From Rhizophagus irregularis (Eukaryota > Glomeromycota > Glomeromycetes > Glomerales > Glomeraceae), in contig NC_089439.1 in the NCBI RefSeq assembly GCF_026210795.1, forward strand, positions 1,426,001 to 1,490,000: 64,000 nucleotides of DNA. The letters run 5' to 3'. Position numbers and translations under genes: made by a program. Shown here one piece after another: positions 1 to 9,800 of the stretch (position 1 is the first letter of the stretch; every line of letters begins with the position of its first letter). The notes below the pieces were generated by a model. It was not told the origin of the DNA. It was given only the letters and a program-made list of their open reading frames with translations, and did no database searches.

Positions 1-3000
1 TTTCGTACAGGATGATCTTTAGGATAATCACTGAAGTCAAATTGGTCTGCCATATCTATGAGGTCTGCATTGATATCCTCGGTTTGGATTTGTACGAGAA
101 GTGAATCTGTGTCTGTATAACATAACTGGATTTTTTCACTATATCGTACTTTAAGAGTATCATAGTAGAATTGATACATACAGAGCTTCGAGAGGTCAAG
201 CACACTCATACCCACATATGTTGGACGGTTAAGCATTACCTCCACTTTTCGTCGGTGGATTGCAACAAGATTTTCTGAGAATATTTTACGACCCTCGAAT
301 GCAGGATCTGAGGTAAGCTTTTTATATTTCTTGGGATGGGTTTGGGGTTGTACTACTGAGACACGTACACGTTTCCTGAGATTTTCCATAGTTTTACCAA
401 ATACACTATTATTCATGAGTTTATAGAAGTTCTTCTCAAAATCATTCTTAGCCTTAGCACGTTCGGCGGTGTTAAATTCTATATATGGTTTCATCCATGG
501 AGCCTGCTCGAATTTTATAGCTTCATAGACCTTCTTGATTACTAAGCCCTGGCTAACATAATACTGGAGATTTCTATAATGAACTACATATTCATCCTTA
601 TCAAATAGGTTAGGGATGAGCTTATCTGTAGGTGTGTATCGTTGTCCTGAGCGTGCTATTATTTCCTGCTGCTTTTTACTAAGCCATTCCTTCTTAACCT
701 TCATTCGTTCTGGTGCAAGGGGGTAATCTGTGTGTTGTGAATGGAGAGCTTGGGGATATTCCAGTTTAACTTTAAGGATATATCCTTCAGAAGAATCGTC
801 TGGTATTTCATTACTTTCTATTTGCCTTTGAATGTTAGATAACTCGTTTTCCTCCTTTATCCAGTGGAAGTTACCTGTAGGTAAGTATTGCAACATGGCC
901 CATCCATATAGGTTATTTGCATCTAAGTATAGAATAGATGACTTGGGCTTATCTGCGGTCCATTTACCTTCTCCCATACCTGGATTATTTGCACGAGCAT
1001 ATCGTTTACTTACCATAGAGATTCCACCACGTAATCCTTGTTCTACCATCATGTACATGTCCTGGTCAGTTATGAGATCCAATCTTTGCCCTGTCATTAA
1101 GAATAGTGCATCCCATGCGAAGCCTGGTGTTGAATAGTACCAGAGAGGATCTAACCCATATTTTTTCAAGGCCATTTCTCGGAAATTCTGAAATATATCG
1201 GCTAGTAGGAGGACGTCAGTTTTGAGATAAATGTCATGATAATCTTGCATTGTTTTACATCCTGCTTTTTCCCATACATACTGTGCATATTCGTATTCTT
1301 TATCACTAATGTGGGTTTCATTAAGTTTGCTATAAAATGCTCCTTTAGGTGGTAAACTAGTTTTCTCGAACTTTTTCCAGTTATCCATATATTCATACGG
1401 GTAGACACCTTTCTTAAGATAAATCTCGAGTAATTCAGATGGTATTTGATTTCGTGTTATCTTAAAGTTTTCGGGATGTGCAAAGCATCTACCTGCATCA
1501 ATTCGCCATAAATGTTGTGGATTACTACATTCTTGTGCTCTACATTTTTCTGCGCCTAGGTTGGATGCTAATTTGTCGAGACTTGATTTCATGAATTGTA
1601 AGCTGTCTATAAATCGGAGGGAACCTAACTTGAATGCCATATACTTTTCCATGTTATAAGGGATAGGATCAATATCATCCTCACATTCCATTGCACCAAT
1701 TCCTTGCATAATTATGTGTCCATCATATCCTGATAAATTGTGAAAGATTACTGGGATATGCATTTCACGAGGTTTTATGGATAAGTCAAGATTACATCCT
1801 CTATGTGCTGCACCTCGATACCTTCCTGTAATATGGCAGTGGTTTCTTACTTTATTTCCATCTAAGGGGTTACGACATATCCAGCAGTTTATTGCATTAT
1901 CATAACTTGCTTGCTCTTGGGTTGTTAACGGCATCATTTCCATTGGGTTTCTGAATTCATTACGGATTGCTTCAGCCTCATTTAGCATTTCGATTACAAA
2001 TTTTTGTGCTGCATTTTCTCCTGTAAATATCTTCTGTGATTCACTTACACCATCATATCTTACCTTAATATACGAGTATGAGCAGGGGATTTGCTCTTGT
2101 ACTTTCTTGGTTTTCTTATCTTTGTCTTCATCTGTGGGTGGTATGTCCATTACTAGGGCTTCAAAGTCTGCAACAAAGTAATATGGGACTTGCATGCGGC
2201 GTTTCCAGTTTTTGAATTCATATATATCATTTCCTTTCTTTACTGATGGCATTCGGTCTGCTTGTGGGGTTTTCTTTAATCCTCGACATATTGCTACATG
2301 TTTGTCATGGATTTCTTGTTGATGTGTGAAGTGGGAGATACACCATCGGCAGACAAATGTTGCATGTCCATCTTTTGTACGTTTATTTACTAAACGGCTC
2401 ATATTCTTAATCCAGCAATAGTGCTGCTTTTCCCCGTTACTGATAAGTACTAAATCTATTATTTTACGGCCCTCTGCATCATCCCTATCGGTAACATATA
2501 TTGGACATAGGCGGTGGTCACGCCATTCACAGATGCAGAGGGCAATAGTTGGGTTCTGTCGCTCAAATCTTCTTAGAATTACCTCATCAGCTTGTACTGG
2601 AAATTCGATACCTTCAAAGTTTAACTCATTTACATACTCCTTATATTTGGAAATTCTTTCTGCGTTCTTTTCTACTGGATGTAATGCTGCTAGGATTGCC
2701 CACTGGAAGCATTTGTCATCATCATTAGCTGGATTTACTACTCCCTTTTTCGTGGCAAGATCTTTTGGGAGTGGTATATGTCCTGCTCCTGTGGGTGGTT
2801 GGAATTGCGAGATTTCTATAAATATTTTTTCTACACGATAGAATTCCCAACCTGATCCGTAATTTACATAGTCTTCTACTTTCTGCATGATTCTTGCTAA
2901 TGCAAAGTTAAATGTACCATTAATATCTGTTGATGGTCGGATTGGCATATTGCGAGTTTTAAATGGTATGTTATATCTGTAGATATACTCTACTCCATCA

Positions 3001-3485
3001 TCTTCACTAAAGTTACCATCTCCGAATAATCCCTCAAGGTAAGAATCTAAACGTCTTATTGTAGCAAATATTCCAATTCTTACTTTTATTGATCCCAATC
3101 GATTTCTTTCATCCTGAAGAATATTCTGGATTGTTTGACTGTGTGCTGTAAGAAATGAAGCATAGTCATGCTCTCCAGGTGTTCCTATAGCAATATCAGC
3201 TGTAAAGTTTGAGTCTGTTAACTCCTTTCCTATACGTACCTGATCACGACGTTCAAAGACTACCTCATAATGTGAGTCTGGGTCAATTTGCATCATGCGG
3301 GTTATCTCTTCATTGGTTACCGCCGCTTGTGCTTCACGGATTTGGCAGATCTCATCCTCATATTCCTGCAATTTTGCATTTGAGCGGGGATATAGGATGG
3401 ATTTGACGGGTACCTGCTTGAGTTCAGCTAGAACTGATCGGACGACTTGTCTGTGTTGGGCACTTCTTGCTTGATGTGTTGACAT
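1..3485 (-). CDS. Protein-primed family B DNA polymerase, Polinton/Maverick type (C-terminus beyond left edge)
   Basis: Open for about 1,161 codons from ATG at 3485 to the left edge with no stop. All expected motifs are present in order: a CFQWAILAALHP block typical of Polinton polymerases, a CxxC...H...C zinc-finger-like element near residue 380, ExoI DFEA (D440, E442), a second Cys/His cluster (residues ~533-565, CWIC...HCHITG), ExoII HNLSGYDGH (D588), ExoIII YLKTD (Y753, D757), motif A LDANNLYG (D855), motif B KLMNNSVFGK (1022-1031) and motif C YTDTDS (1123-1128). Such enzymes replicate linear self-synthesising elements from a protein primer; this one should have both 3'-5' exonuclease and polymerase activity. 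It appears intact, unlike the polymerase remnants at 28.4-29.4 and 42.9-43.4 kb. The start has no competing upstream ATG in frame, and the shared promoter-like motif lies 23-46 bp upstream. Assignment to the Polinton class and not a linear plasmid or virus rests on the zinc cluster and block pattern. Confidence 0.95.
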   Translation of the reverse strand, partial: MSTHQARSAQHRQVVRSVLAELKQVPVKSILYPRSNAKLQEYEDEICQIREAQAAVTNEEITRMMQIDPDSHYEVVFERRDQVRIGKELTDSNFTADIAIGTPGEHDYASFLTAHSQTIQNILQDERNRLGSIKVRIGIFATIRRLDSYLEGLFGDGNFSEDDGVEYIYRYNIPFKTRNMPIRPSTDINGTFNFALARIMQKVEDYVNYGSGWEFYRVEKIFIEISQFQPPTGAGHIPLPKDLATKKGVVNPANDDDKCFQWAILAALHPVEKNAERISKYKEYVNELNFEGIEFPVQADEVILRRFERQNPTIALCICEWRDHRLCPIYVTDRDDAEGRKIIDLVLISNGEKQHYCWIKNMSRLVNKRTKDGHATFVCRWCISHFTHQQEIHDKHVAICRGLKKTPQADRMPSVKKGNDIYEFKNWKRRMQVPYYFVADFEALVMDIPPTDEDKDKKTKKVQEQIPCSYSYIKVRYDGVSESQKIFTGENAAQKFVIEMLNEAEAIRNEFRNPMEMMPLTTQEQASYDNAINCWICRNPLDGNKVRNHCHITGRYRGAAHRGCNLDLSIKPREMHIPVIFHNLSGYDGHIIMQGIGAMECEDDIDPIPYNMEKYMAFKLGSLRFIDSLQFMKSSLDKLASNLGAEKCRAQECSNPQHLWRIDAGRCFAHPENFKITRNQIPSELLEIYLKKGVYPYEYMDNWKKFEKTSLPPKGAFYSKLNETHISDKEYEYAQYVWEKAGCKTMQDYHDIYLKTDVLLLADIFQNFREMALKKYGLDPLWYYSTPGFAWDALFLMTGQRLDLITDQDMYMMVEQGLRGGISMVSKRYARANNPGMGEGKWTADKPKSSILYLDANNLYGWAMLQYLPTGNFHWIKEENELSNIQRQIESNEIPDDSSEGYILKVKLEYPQALHSQHTDYPLAPERMKVKKEWLSKKQQEIIARSGQRYTPTDKLIPNLFDKDEYVVHYRNLQYYVSQGLVIKKVYEAIKFEQAPWMKPYIEFNTAERAKAKNDFEKNFYKLMNNSVFGKTMENLRKRVRVSVVQPQTHPKKYKKLTSDPAFEGRKIFSENLVAIHRRKVEVMLNRPTYVGMSVLDLSKLCMYQFYYDTLKVRYSEKIQLCYTDTDSLLVQIQTEDINADLIDMADQFDFSDYPKDHPVR

Positions 3486-3507
3486 CTTGTAAACTTTTTA
3501 TACTCCT

Positions 3508-3531
3508 CTTTTATTCAATTACATTTTTTCT
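3508..3531 (-). promoter_or_regulatory. 24-bp motif upstream of the polymerase, identical to one upstream of the F-box-like gene
   Basis: In gene sense it reads as an A-run, then TGTAATTGAATAAAAG, ending 23 bp before the polymerase ATG. The identical 24 bp occurs at 4106-4129, 40 bp before the next gene. The spacing and the orientation relative to both starts suggest a common promoter element. The AATTGA core recalls early promoters of mimivirus-like viruses, but that comparison is inference. Confidence 0.6.
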
Positions 3532-3718
3532 GAAAATAAAATTAATTGTTCGCCTACCCTATGAAGGTAAAAAAAAGATAAAAAGATGAAGGCGGGTTAA
3601 TATCGCCTTCTAAAATTTATCTGGATATAATCTATTCCTCGTCATCTGAGTCATCGGGATTGTCATCCGAGTCACTGAGCACATCCTCGTCCCAATGTAC
3701 TCTCTATCCTTAAGTAAC

Positions 3719-4066
3719 TTATAGTTGTAAGCTACAACGGCGAATAGCTTCTTTTACTATAAAATGCTCTACTGCGGCATTTGTTCTCTCTTTACAAGCC
3801 TTTTGATATGCCTCCCATTCAAGTTCACGGAGGATACCCTCCTCCTCCAATGATTGGCCAAGAGCATTATTTGCTTTTTCCTTCTTTTCTACTGCCCTGT
3901 CGTATGCCTCCTCGGCTTTTTTATGCCGCTTCCAGAGTACTCGTTCAGCTTCGGCTCTCCAGATTGGGTTGACTTCTAGAAGATGTGGTCCGAAATTGCT
4001 ACTTGGAATGTATTCCAGGATATGGCCTACAAGTTCGGGGATTGCTGATACTGCAGTATATACCAT
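3719..4066 (-). CDS. Small F-box-like protein (115 aa)
   Basis: The N-terminus (residues ~8-46: AIPELVGHILEYIP...NPIWRAEAERVLWKR) has the leucine/proline/tryptophan spacing of an F-box, a SKP1-binding fold used in SCF ubiquitin ligases. The rest is charged and helical (residues ~48-110) and looks like a short coiled coil. No substrate-binding domain is visible. After the stop, the same frame passes two further stops and then encodes an acidic tail (about 3710-3633, DEDVLSDSDDNPDD), so an original longer C-terminus may have been lost or may be joined by an intron that cannot be resolved. It shares its upstream motif and strand with the polymerase, suggesting that both belonged to one mobile or virus-like unit. 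F-box identity is moderate; the fold match is short. Confidence 0.6.
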   Translation of the reverse strand: MVYTAVSAIPELVGHILEYIPSSNFGPHLLEVNPIWRAEAERVLWKRHKKAEEAYDRAVEKKEKANNALGQSLEEEGILRELEWEAYQKACKERTNAAVEHFIVKEAIRRCSLQL

Positions 4067-4105
4067 GTTATGTACTATTTATCTGTATAGTTACTTGGTA
4101 CCTAC

Positions 4106-4129
4106 CTTTTATTCAATTACATTTTTTCT
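4106..4129 (-). promoter_or_regulatory. Second copy of the 24-bp upstream motif
   Basis: Identical over 24 bp to 3508-3531, located 40-63 bp before the ATG of the F-box-like gene. Both copies are in the same orientation relative to their genes. Confidence 0.6.
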
Positions 4130-4260
4130 CGGTATAAGGGAAATTGCTTGCCTTGCTATTCCGCTCTATTGACTCCATGGCTGGTTTCCTGGATGGGTTA
4201 ATATTCCTTACCTTTTTTGGCTCCGTTGGCTTTGAAATCCTATTTCTTGTTCGGTTGGGG

Positions 4261-4457
4261 GTAAGTAGGTGAAAATATTAATAAATGATTTAGATTATGA
4301 AATAAGTAGGATATAAGTAGGTGAAAATATTAATAAACGGTTTAGATTATGAGATAAGTAGGTAAAAATATAAAAAAGGTAATTTAGGTTATAAAATATG
4401 TAGCATATAAGTAGGTGAAAATATTAATAAACGGTTTAGATTATGAGATAAGTAGGT
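4261..4457. repeat. AT-rich tandem repeat, about four uneven copies
   Basis: A unit of about 41-53 bp beginning AAGTAGGTGAAAATATTAAT and ending in a TTTAGATTATGAGAT-like stretch recurs about four times, one copy degenerate. No coding potential. The flanking stretches 4134-4260 and 4458-4712 are AT-rich and show no gene. Confidence 0.85.
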
Positions 4458-4712
4458 GAGCCAGAATTGGGGTTTTCATACTACTGTCATTGTATTTATT
4501 AAATTAATTAATATATATATATTTAAATTTAAATTTATATCCTTATCTTACCGTACACAAGCAATTATATTGATTTATATACTATACTTAGGGTCTAAAA
4601 AATTGAAAATTTTTTTTTTCATATAATGCATACATGTATACTTTTTGCCTGAGGTTAATCTGTTACCATCACGTGATTTTTATTAATTTTTTACCGCAGT
4701 ATCTACATAAAC

Positions 4713-4955
4713 GACTTTTCCAGCGTAACCTGAAAAAAATGTCACAAAAAATTACGTGACTTTTTTTTTGTCACAACTGTCACACCCAACTGCGTTTCCA
4801 TTTTCTATAAGTATCTGAGGGACTTAGTTTTTTTCGAGTAGGTAAAAACTTATTCGTCACATCTTATTCATCACAAGTGCGCCACACTTAATTTCAGTCA
4901 AGTTGCGTAATGCCGGCCATTTCGTGACATTTTTTTCAGGTTACGCTAGGAAGTC
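4713..4955. mobile_element. 243-bp MITE with 10-bp TSD (MULE-like)
   Basis: Flanked by a direct repeat CTACATAAAC (4703-4712 and 4956-4965). The ends are inverted repeats: AGCGTAACCTG followed by an A-run and TGTCAC, perfect over 24 bp (4722-4745 against 4924-4947), with a looser outer GACTT...CC block. No ORF. The interior, especially about 4755-4860, is shared with the element at 18041-18279. TSDs of 9-11 bp are typical of Mutator-like elements, hence the assignment; the source transposase is not in this window. Confidence 0.85.
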
Positions 4956-5035
4956 CTACATAAACAGTATCTGTATCACCCAATTTTTTTTTATAAATAT
5001 CCCAGTTATTTATTAATTAACTTTTTGTGAGAAGC

Positions 5036-5689
5036 AACTTTAATGAAACAGATTGGGTTGAATCTTTAAGAGATTTTAGAAACTGGAGTTGTATAAAATT
5101 TAAAGATTCAGTTAATATTTTTCAACTTTTGTCTGAAGTAAGGTTGCTTGCCGAAACCTAGGGGTTTAGGCAAGATGGCGTTTCGCCGAAAAGCGAAATT
5201 CTGCTGAAACTATATTAAAGTTATATTAAAAAACTGGCGAAACTTTGGAGAAAGGCGAAACTGCTGAAACTTATTATAAATGCCGAAACTGCCAAAACTA
5301 TAATAAATCTATAGTAAAATTTTGACGAAACTAATCGTAGGATTTTGAAGAGGTTTAGACAAGCAACCTTAGTCTGAAGATTTGCGTAAACAAGTTTTAT
5401 TATTGATTGGAAAAAAATTCTTTATACAAATACTGAAGATTATAATTATTATTTATTTGAACTTGGAATGCATCATACTTTTAAATTAAATATACCAGAA
5501 AATATTTTAAAAATTCTTAAACATAAAGATTCTGATTGTAACATCTTTGCAACAGTTATTGATAAAAATGAAAAAGATATTTTTAATTGTCAAGTTTTTT
5601 GGCCACTAAACATACAAAATACTGAAATATTGGATATTTTATCTTACGTTAAGAAATTTCTTGTTGCCACTAAACATACAAAATACTGA
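5036..5689 (+). pseudogene. Exon of unknown host-like gene, split by a MITE
   Basis: An open frame (about 5036-5138, NETDWVESLRDF...FQLLSE) is interrupted at the TSD of the MITE at 5139-5371 and continues in the same frame after it for about 40 bp (DLRKQVLLLIG). A second frame then runs from about 5405 to 5689 (DWKKILYTNTEDYNYYLF...PENILKIL). The change of frame could be an intron or a frameshift. I do not recognise the family. The reading ends in a locally duplicated segment. Most likely a decayed host or transposon-derived gene. Confidence 0.5.
5139..5371. mobile_element. 233-bp MITE with 8-bp TSD (hAT-like)
   Basis: TSD GTCTGAAG at 5131-5138 and 5372-5379 is perfect. Terminal inverted repeats begin TAAGGTTGCTTG and match at 19 of 21 positions. 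The interior is AT-rich with repeated GCGAAACT/GCCGAAACT-like words and no ORF. An 8-bp TSD with short TIRs is the hAT pattern. It sits inside an open reading frame. Confidence 0.85.
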
Positions 5690-5729
5690 AATATCGGATA
5701 TTTTATCTTACGTTAAGAAATTTCTTGTT
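5602..5729. repeat. 64-bp tandem duplication
   Basis: Two adjacent copies (5602-5665 and 5666-5729) differ at one visible position (T versus C). The duplication extends a coding-like stretch and introduces the stop at 5687-5689. Confidence 0.85.
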
Positions 5730-6037
5730 TTTCTACTGTCTAATAAAATATCTGAGAGATTATTCTAATGAATAAAAAAATATACAATGATCAAGAATAA
5801 TGTCATTAGATAACTCTACCTACCGCAGTATCTGACTCCTTATGATATCATTTAGTTATATAAATGATATCATTTGCTGATAACAAACCACCTAATCAAG
5901 AATTTATCAGAAGTCCTACTCAGAAAGGTATATATATCCATCATTTCAAAACGTTTCTCACAACTTATTTCAAAAGATTTCTCATGAACTTCTTTTAAAC
6001 CTTTATGTCACGTACTATAGTTAACTATAGAAAGTAG

Positions 6038-6301
6038 TTTTCAAAGCTTGAAGAGTCATTTTTAAACTTTGACTGGTCTCCTGAGGCTAAAGAACATATA
6101 TATTCTAATAGGAAAAACGTGCTGCTTTCATATATCAATAGTTCTCTTTCAACTCAACACTGTGTTAGCAATTTAGATCATCCTAATAGAGCAGTTATCC
6201 AAAAAGATATAGGTAATAATAAAGTTGTTCACGTAATTATAGTGCAATCAGTTTCACCTTGGATCATTATAACTTATTACGAGAGTAATCTACAAAGGTA
6301 C
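6038..6301 (+). CDS. Internal exon of an unknown gene
   Basis: An open frame begins right after a possible acceptor (GTAG at 6034-6037) and reads KLEESFLNFDWSPEAKEHIY then about 60 further residues ending NLQRY. Composition and codon use look coding, with charged and hydrophobic segments alternating. I do not recognise the family. It may belong with the small exons at 6325-6486 or with the split frame at 6535-11246, but no clean splice joins them. Confidence 0.4.
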
Positions 6302-6324
6302 TAGAGTAAAGACGTGTATTAAAG

Positions 6325-6486
6325 ATGTATACGCAATTACAAGCAGATAGTTCTTGTCAAAATCTTGAACCAATTAAATCAGCTGATGTAAGTCTTGTAG
6401 ATTTTCTTTTTTTCATATTTTTTTTTTTGTTTATTTATTTTGCGCCTAATTACAAAATATTTTAGCCTGCAGAAAAAGCATGGTAA
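6325..6486 (+). CDS. Two small candidate exons (27 codons) of unknown function
   Basis: ATG at 6325 runs 21 codons to a consensus donor (GTAAGT at 6388). A pyrimidine-rich intron of 78 bp ends at an acceptor (6464-6465), and a 7-codon exon ends in TAA at 6484-6486. The frames agree across the junction. This may be the 3' end of the gene whose exon lies at 6038-6301. Confidence 0.35.
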
Positions 6487-6534
6487 ATTTGTTATTTTGA
6501 ACTTTGTAACAAATGTATTTTAACCATTACATAA

Positions 6535-6867
6535 AATTCAATATATAACAATCAACTTTATGATTTAAGGCCTATTAAAGTTTTCAGAAATATAATTTTC
6601 AAATATTTCAAAGATACCGATAATTTGTCGGTCTATCTTGTAGACTGTAATTCTAGTGTCGAAGACCACTGCATAGACGTTACCGTTAATTTTCTTATTT
6701 CTTACGATATTAATGAAAAAATAGTAGCGTTCCATGTAGGAGGAGTGTCACAACTATTATCTTGTAACACATTTGATTTGGATGAGGCATTTAATGAAGA
6801 CCCACCCAAACCAGTTTATTTTGAAGATTCTGACATTTTGATTGTCAGTCTTGTCAATTCTACCTTA
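6535..6867 (+). pseudogene. Left half of a gene split by the DDE transposon
   Basis: Open frame without stop from 6535 to the insertion point, including LSVYLVDCNSSVEDHC and EDSDILIVSLVNSTL, the last codon TTA being the target-site duplication. It resumes in the same frame at 11040 on the far side of the transposon. No ATG is evident; an upstream exon is likely. Family not recognised. Confidence 0.7.
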
Positions 6868-9800
6868 GGCCGCTCCAACAAATAGTTTCATTTAACATCA
6901 CATGACATGAAAAAAATAGAGGGGGGCGGGGGGTAAAATTTTGTACATATTAAATTTTAAACACATATATAAAGTCACGTTATTTTATTAGATGTAATGA
7001 TTGTAACGTTAAGTTTGCGATATTGTATCACAATCGACCACTTGTATCAACACTTAATTTATATTATTAACATGTGAACAAATCGTATTTTCTTTTTCTT
7101 TTTTCTTTGTTCGATAAACTTTTCTTTTTCTTTCGTGTAGTATCAGTAAATAAAACTGCAGAACTGACGATACTTTTTTTGGAAATTATATACATCAAAT
7201 TTTGTATTTGTTTGTAACAGCCTATGAAAATGGCATATCTTTAGTAAAATCAGCAGTGGTTGGTATTAAAGAGTCCGGAAATTTTGAAGATTTATTAAAA
7301 GAAGCACTTTCAAATGAACTCTTTTTAGAAGATAAGCTGGTAAAAGTTGATCTTCAATGTAATGATTCTTCAGCTTGGCATCCTATATTAAATGGTCTTA
7401 CCGAAAATTTAGAAGCATGTTTTCAATTGAAGGCGCAGCATGTACGTTTTACAATATCTCATAGTATATTAATTCCCGATGAGTTATCTAATGAAGGATC
7501 TTCAGCATTTAATTTCATGATGACACAACAACGCCTAAAAAAACTTCCACCACTTTACAACTCCCAATTTCGTAATGATTTGCTCTATAATGATTTTTTA
7601 AAAATTTTGCAAGAAAGGAAACTGGGATGGCTGAATGATAATCATTTAACTATTGGGCATTCTTTTATCCGCAGAGTTACCGATTTAGTATGGTATTTGG
7701 ATCCTCATCTTGGCAAATTGGAAAAACGCGGCTTGAAACTACCAAAAATTATAGCCAAACTTCCTGTATATGCTTCTGAAAGTCATTATAATCTCTATCA
7801 TGATACTACGAAGCATAAAAAAATTGAAATATCACGAGAAAAACTTGAGTCATTTGTTAAAGCTTTAATTTTATCTATTCAACAACCTTGGACACGCCTA
7901 TTACATTGGGAAGAAGTAATTAAAGATATTGATGATCTGATAAAAATAGCTCAAGAATATGCCAACTATCTTCAAGGGGTTAATAATAGAATGCGTACTA
8001 TACATACGAGTCTAGTTCCTGTAAGAAATGGGCGGGATGATATTACAGTTGAGGATATTGAAGCTGTTGACTTATATCCATCTCAATATGAGTTTTTAGC
8101 ACAGCTTCTTCGTGAATCCAATGATTATGATCTTCTAAATATAGATCATTTGCTTCCTCCCAAGCCACAAAATATATATCTCTTTTTTCAAAATATTTGT
8201 GCTGATGTATCCTTCACGCTATATCGTTATTATCATGGCAATTATCTCGGTACATTAAATTTTGTATGGAAAATTCCTTCTTTGGATAAATGTGACAAGA
8301 CAAAAGAAGCAAAAAATATTTCTGCAGCATATGACCAAATCCCAATCTATTGTACAAGACAAATGCGAAAAAATGTGATAAATAAGGTTTTTTTCTTTTT
8401 TTTTTTTTTGTTTATATTTCAGTTAAAATATTTCTTTTGAAAATATTGAAAATACTAAATATACACCAACCTTTTTATAGTATTCTTTAATAGTTAAAGC
8501 ATCACGCTCAATTCTGCAAGTACTTTATCAAGATTTAACAGGAGATGTATCAACACCAGATAATGAAATCAATAAGAAAACACATGAACAGATAAAATTG
8601 ATGCTAGATACCCAAGATCCTGATATTATTATAGATCTTCGTAAGATTATTAATGAAAAAGGCACAAAATTTGATGTCTTTTGGAACGAAATGCAAGATT
8701 ACTTTAATGAGGTAATGATTATTAATTTAAATACTATTTTTGGTATTTATATCTTATATAATTTATATCAAGATCATCTCAAATTTTAAAAAGGTTACGC
8801 CTGCAGTGCATGATCGACGACATACCTCAACTTTATATATGCCAATTGCCATCTCAGTTAAGGATCTGGTGCAAATCATAATTGAACGATTAGAAAATAA
8901 ATATGGCACCATACCAAATGATATTGAAATACCTTCAACTGAATGGGTGCGATTACAATTTTGGCCAAAAACAGAATTTTCAGAAAATCGGTATACAGGC
9001 AGGTTCCAAATTCGATATATGATTCAAGCTCGTCAAATACGCAAGTCTCATATTGATTCACATTACTGTTCTGCACTTTGGAGATATTTACGTGAATTTG
9101 CTATTAAATTTAAAGAGTATACAACATTAATTTGTGCTGATGACAAACATAAAGTTCCTATTGGAGAATCAGTTGCTACTTCAACAGGAGTGAGAAATAA
9201 ATCAGCATTAACTACTATAGATGGAATACTTAATTCTTGTGATCACGATTTTACAAAATTATCTTTGACCCCTTCGGCATCTTTATTTGTTGACATTCCA
9301 AATAGTATATCAGATTCATTTTACCAGGGTCAAGTATATATAGCATATAAAGATACAATTTTCCAACCAAGTTCTGCTATACGACATGCAACAGAATTCT
9401 ATAATAATTATTCTATTCAATATCAAGATAATATTAACAAACCTAAAATTTTACTTTTATATACTGATGGTGGTCCAGATCACCGATGCACATATGGATC
9501 TGTTCAAATATCATTGATAGCCTTGTTTTTAAAAGGTAACTTTGATTTCTTAGCTGCTGTACGAACTGCTCCTTACCACAGTTGGGCCAATCCAGCTGAA
9601 CGTATAATGTCAATATTAAATCTTGCTTTGCAAGGTGTTGCTTTGAAGCGAGAAGATATGAGTGGATTATCAGAACAAGCTTTTGAAAAGCTTAAAACTT
9701 TATCTGAAATCCGTGAAGGAGCTAATTCTAATTCACATTTAAAAGAAGAGCTTATTAAATCAATTAAAATTACTCAAGAATTCCTTGAAAATCGTACTTC

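Noticed and set aside
1-3485. Plus-strand ORFs at 832-1137, 2533-2841 and 3209-3406
   Set aside because: Antisense shadows of the intact polymerase gene.
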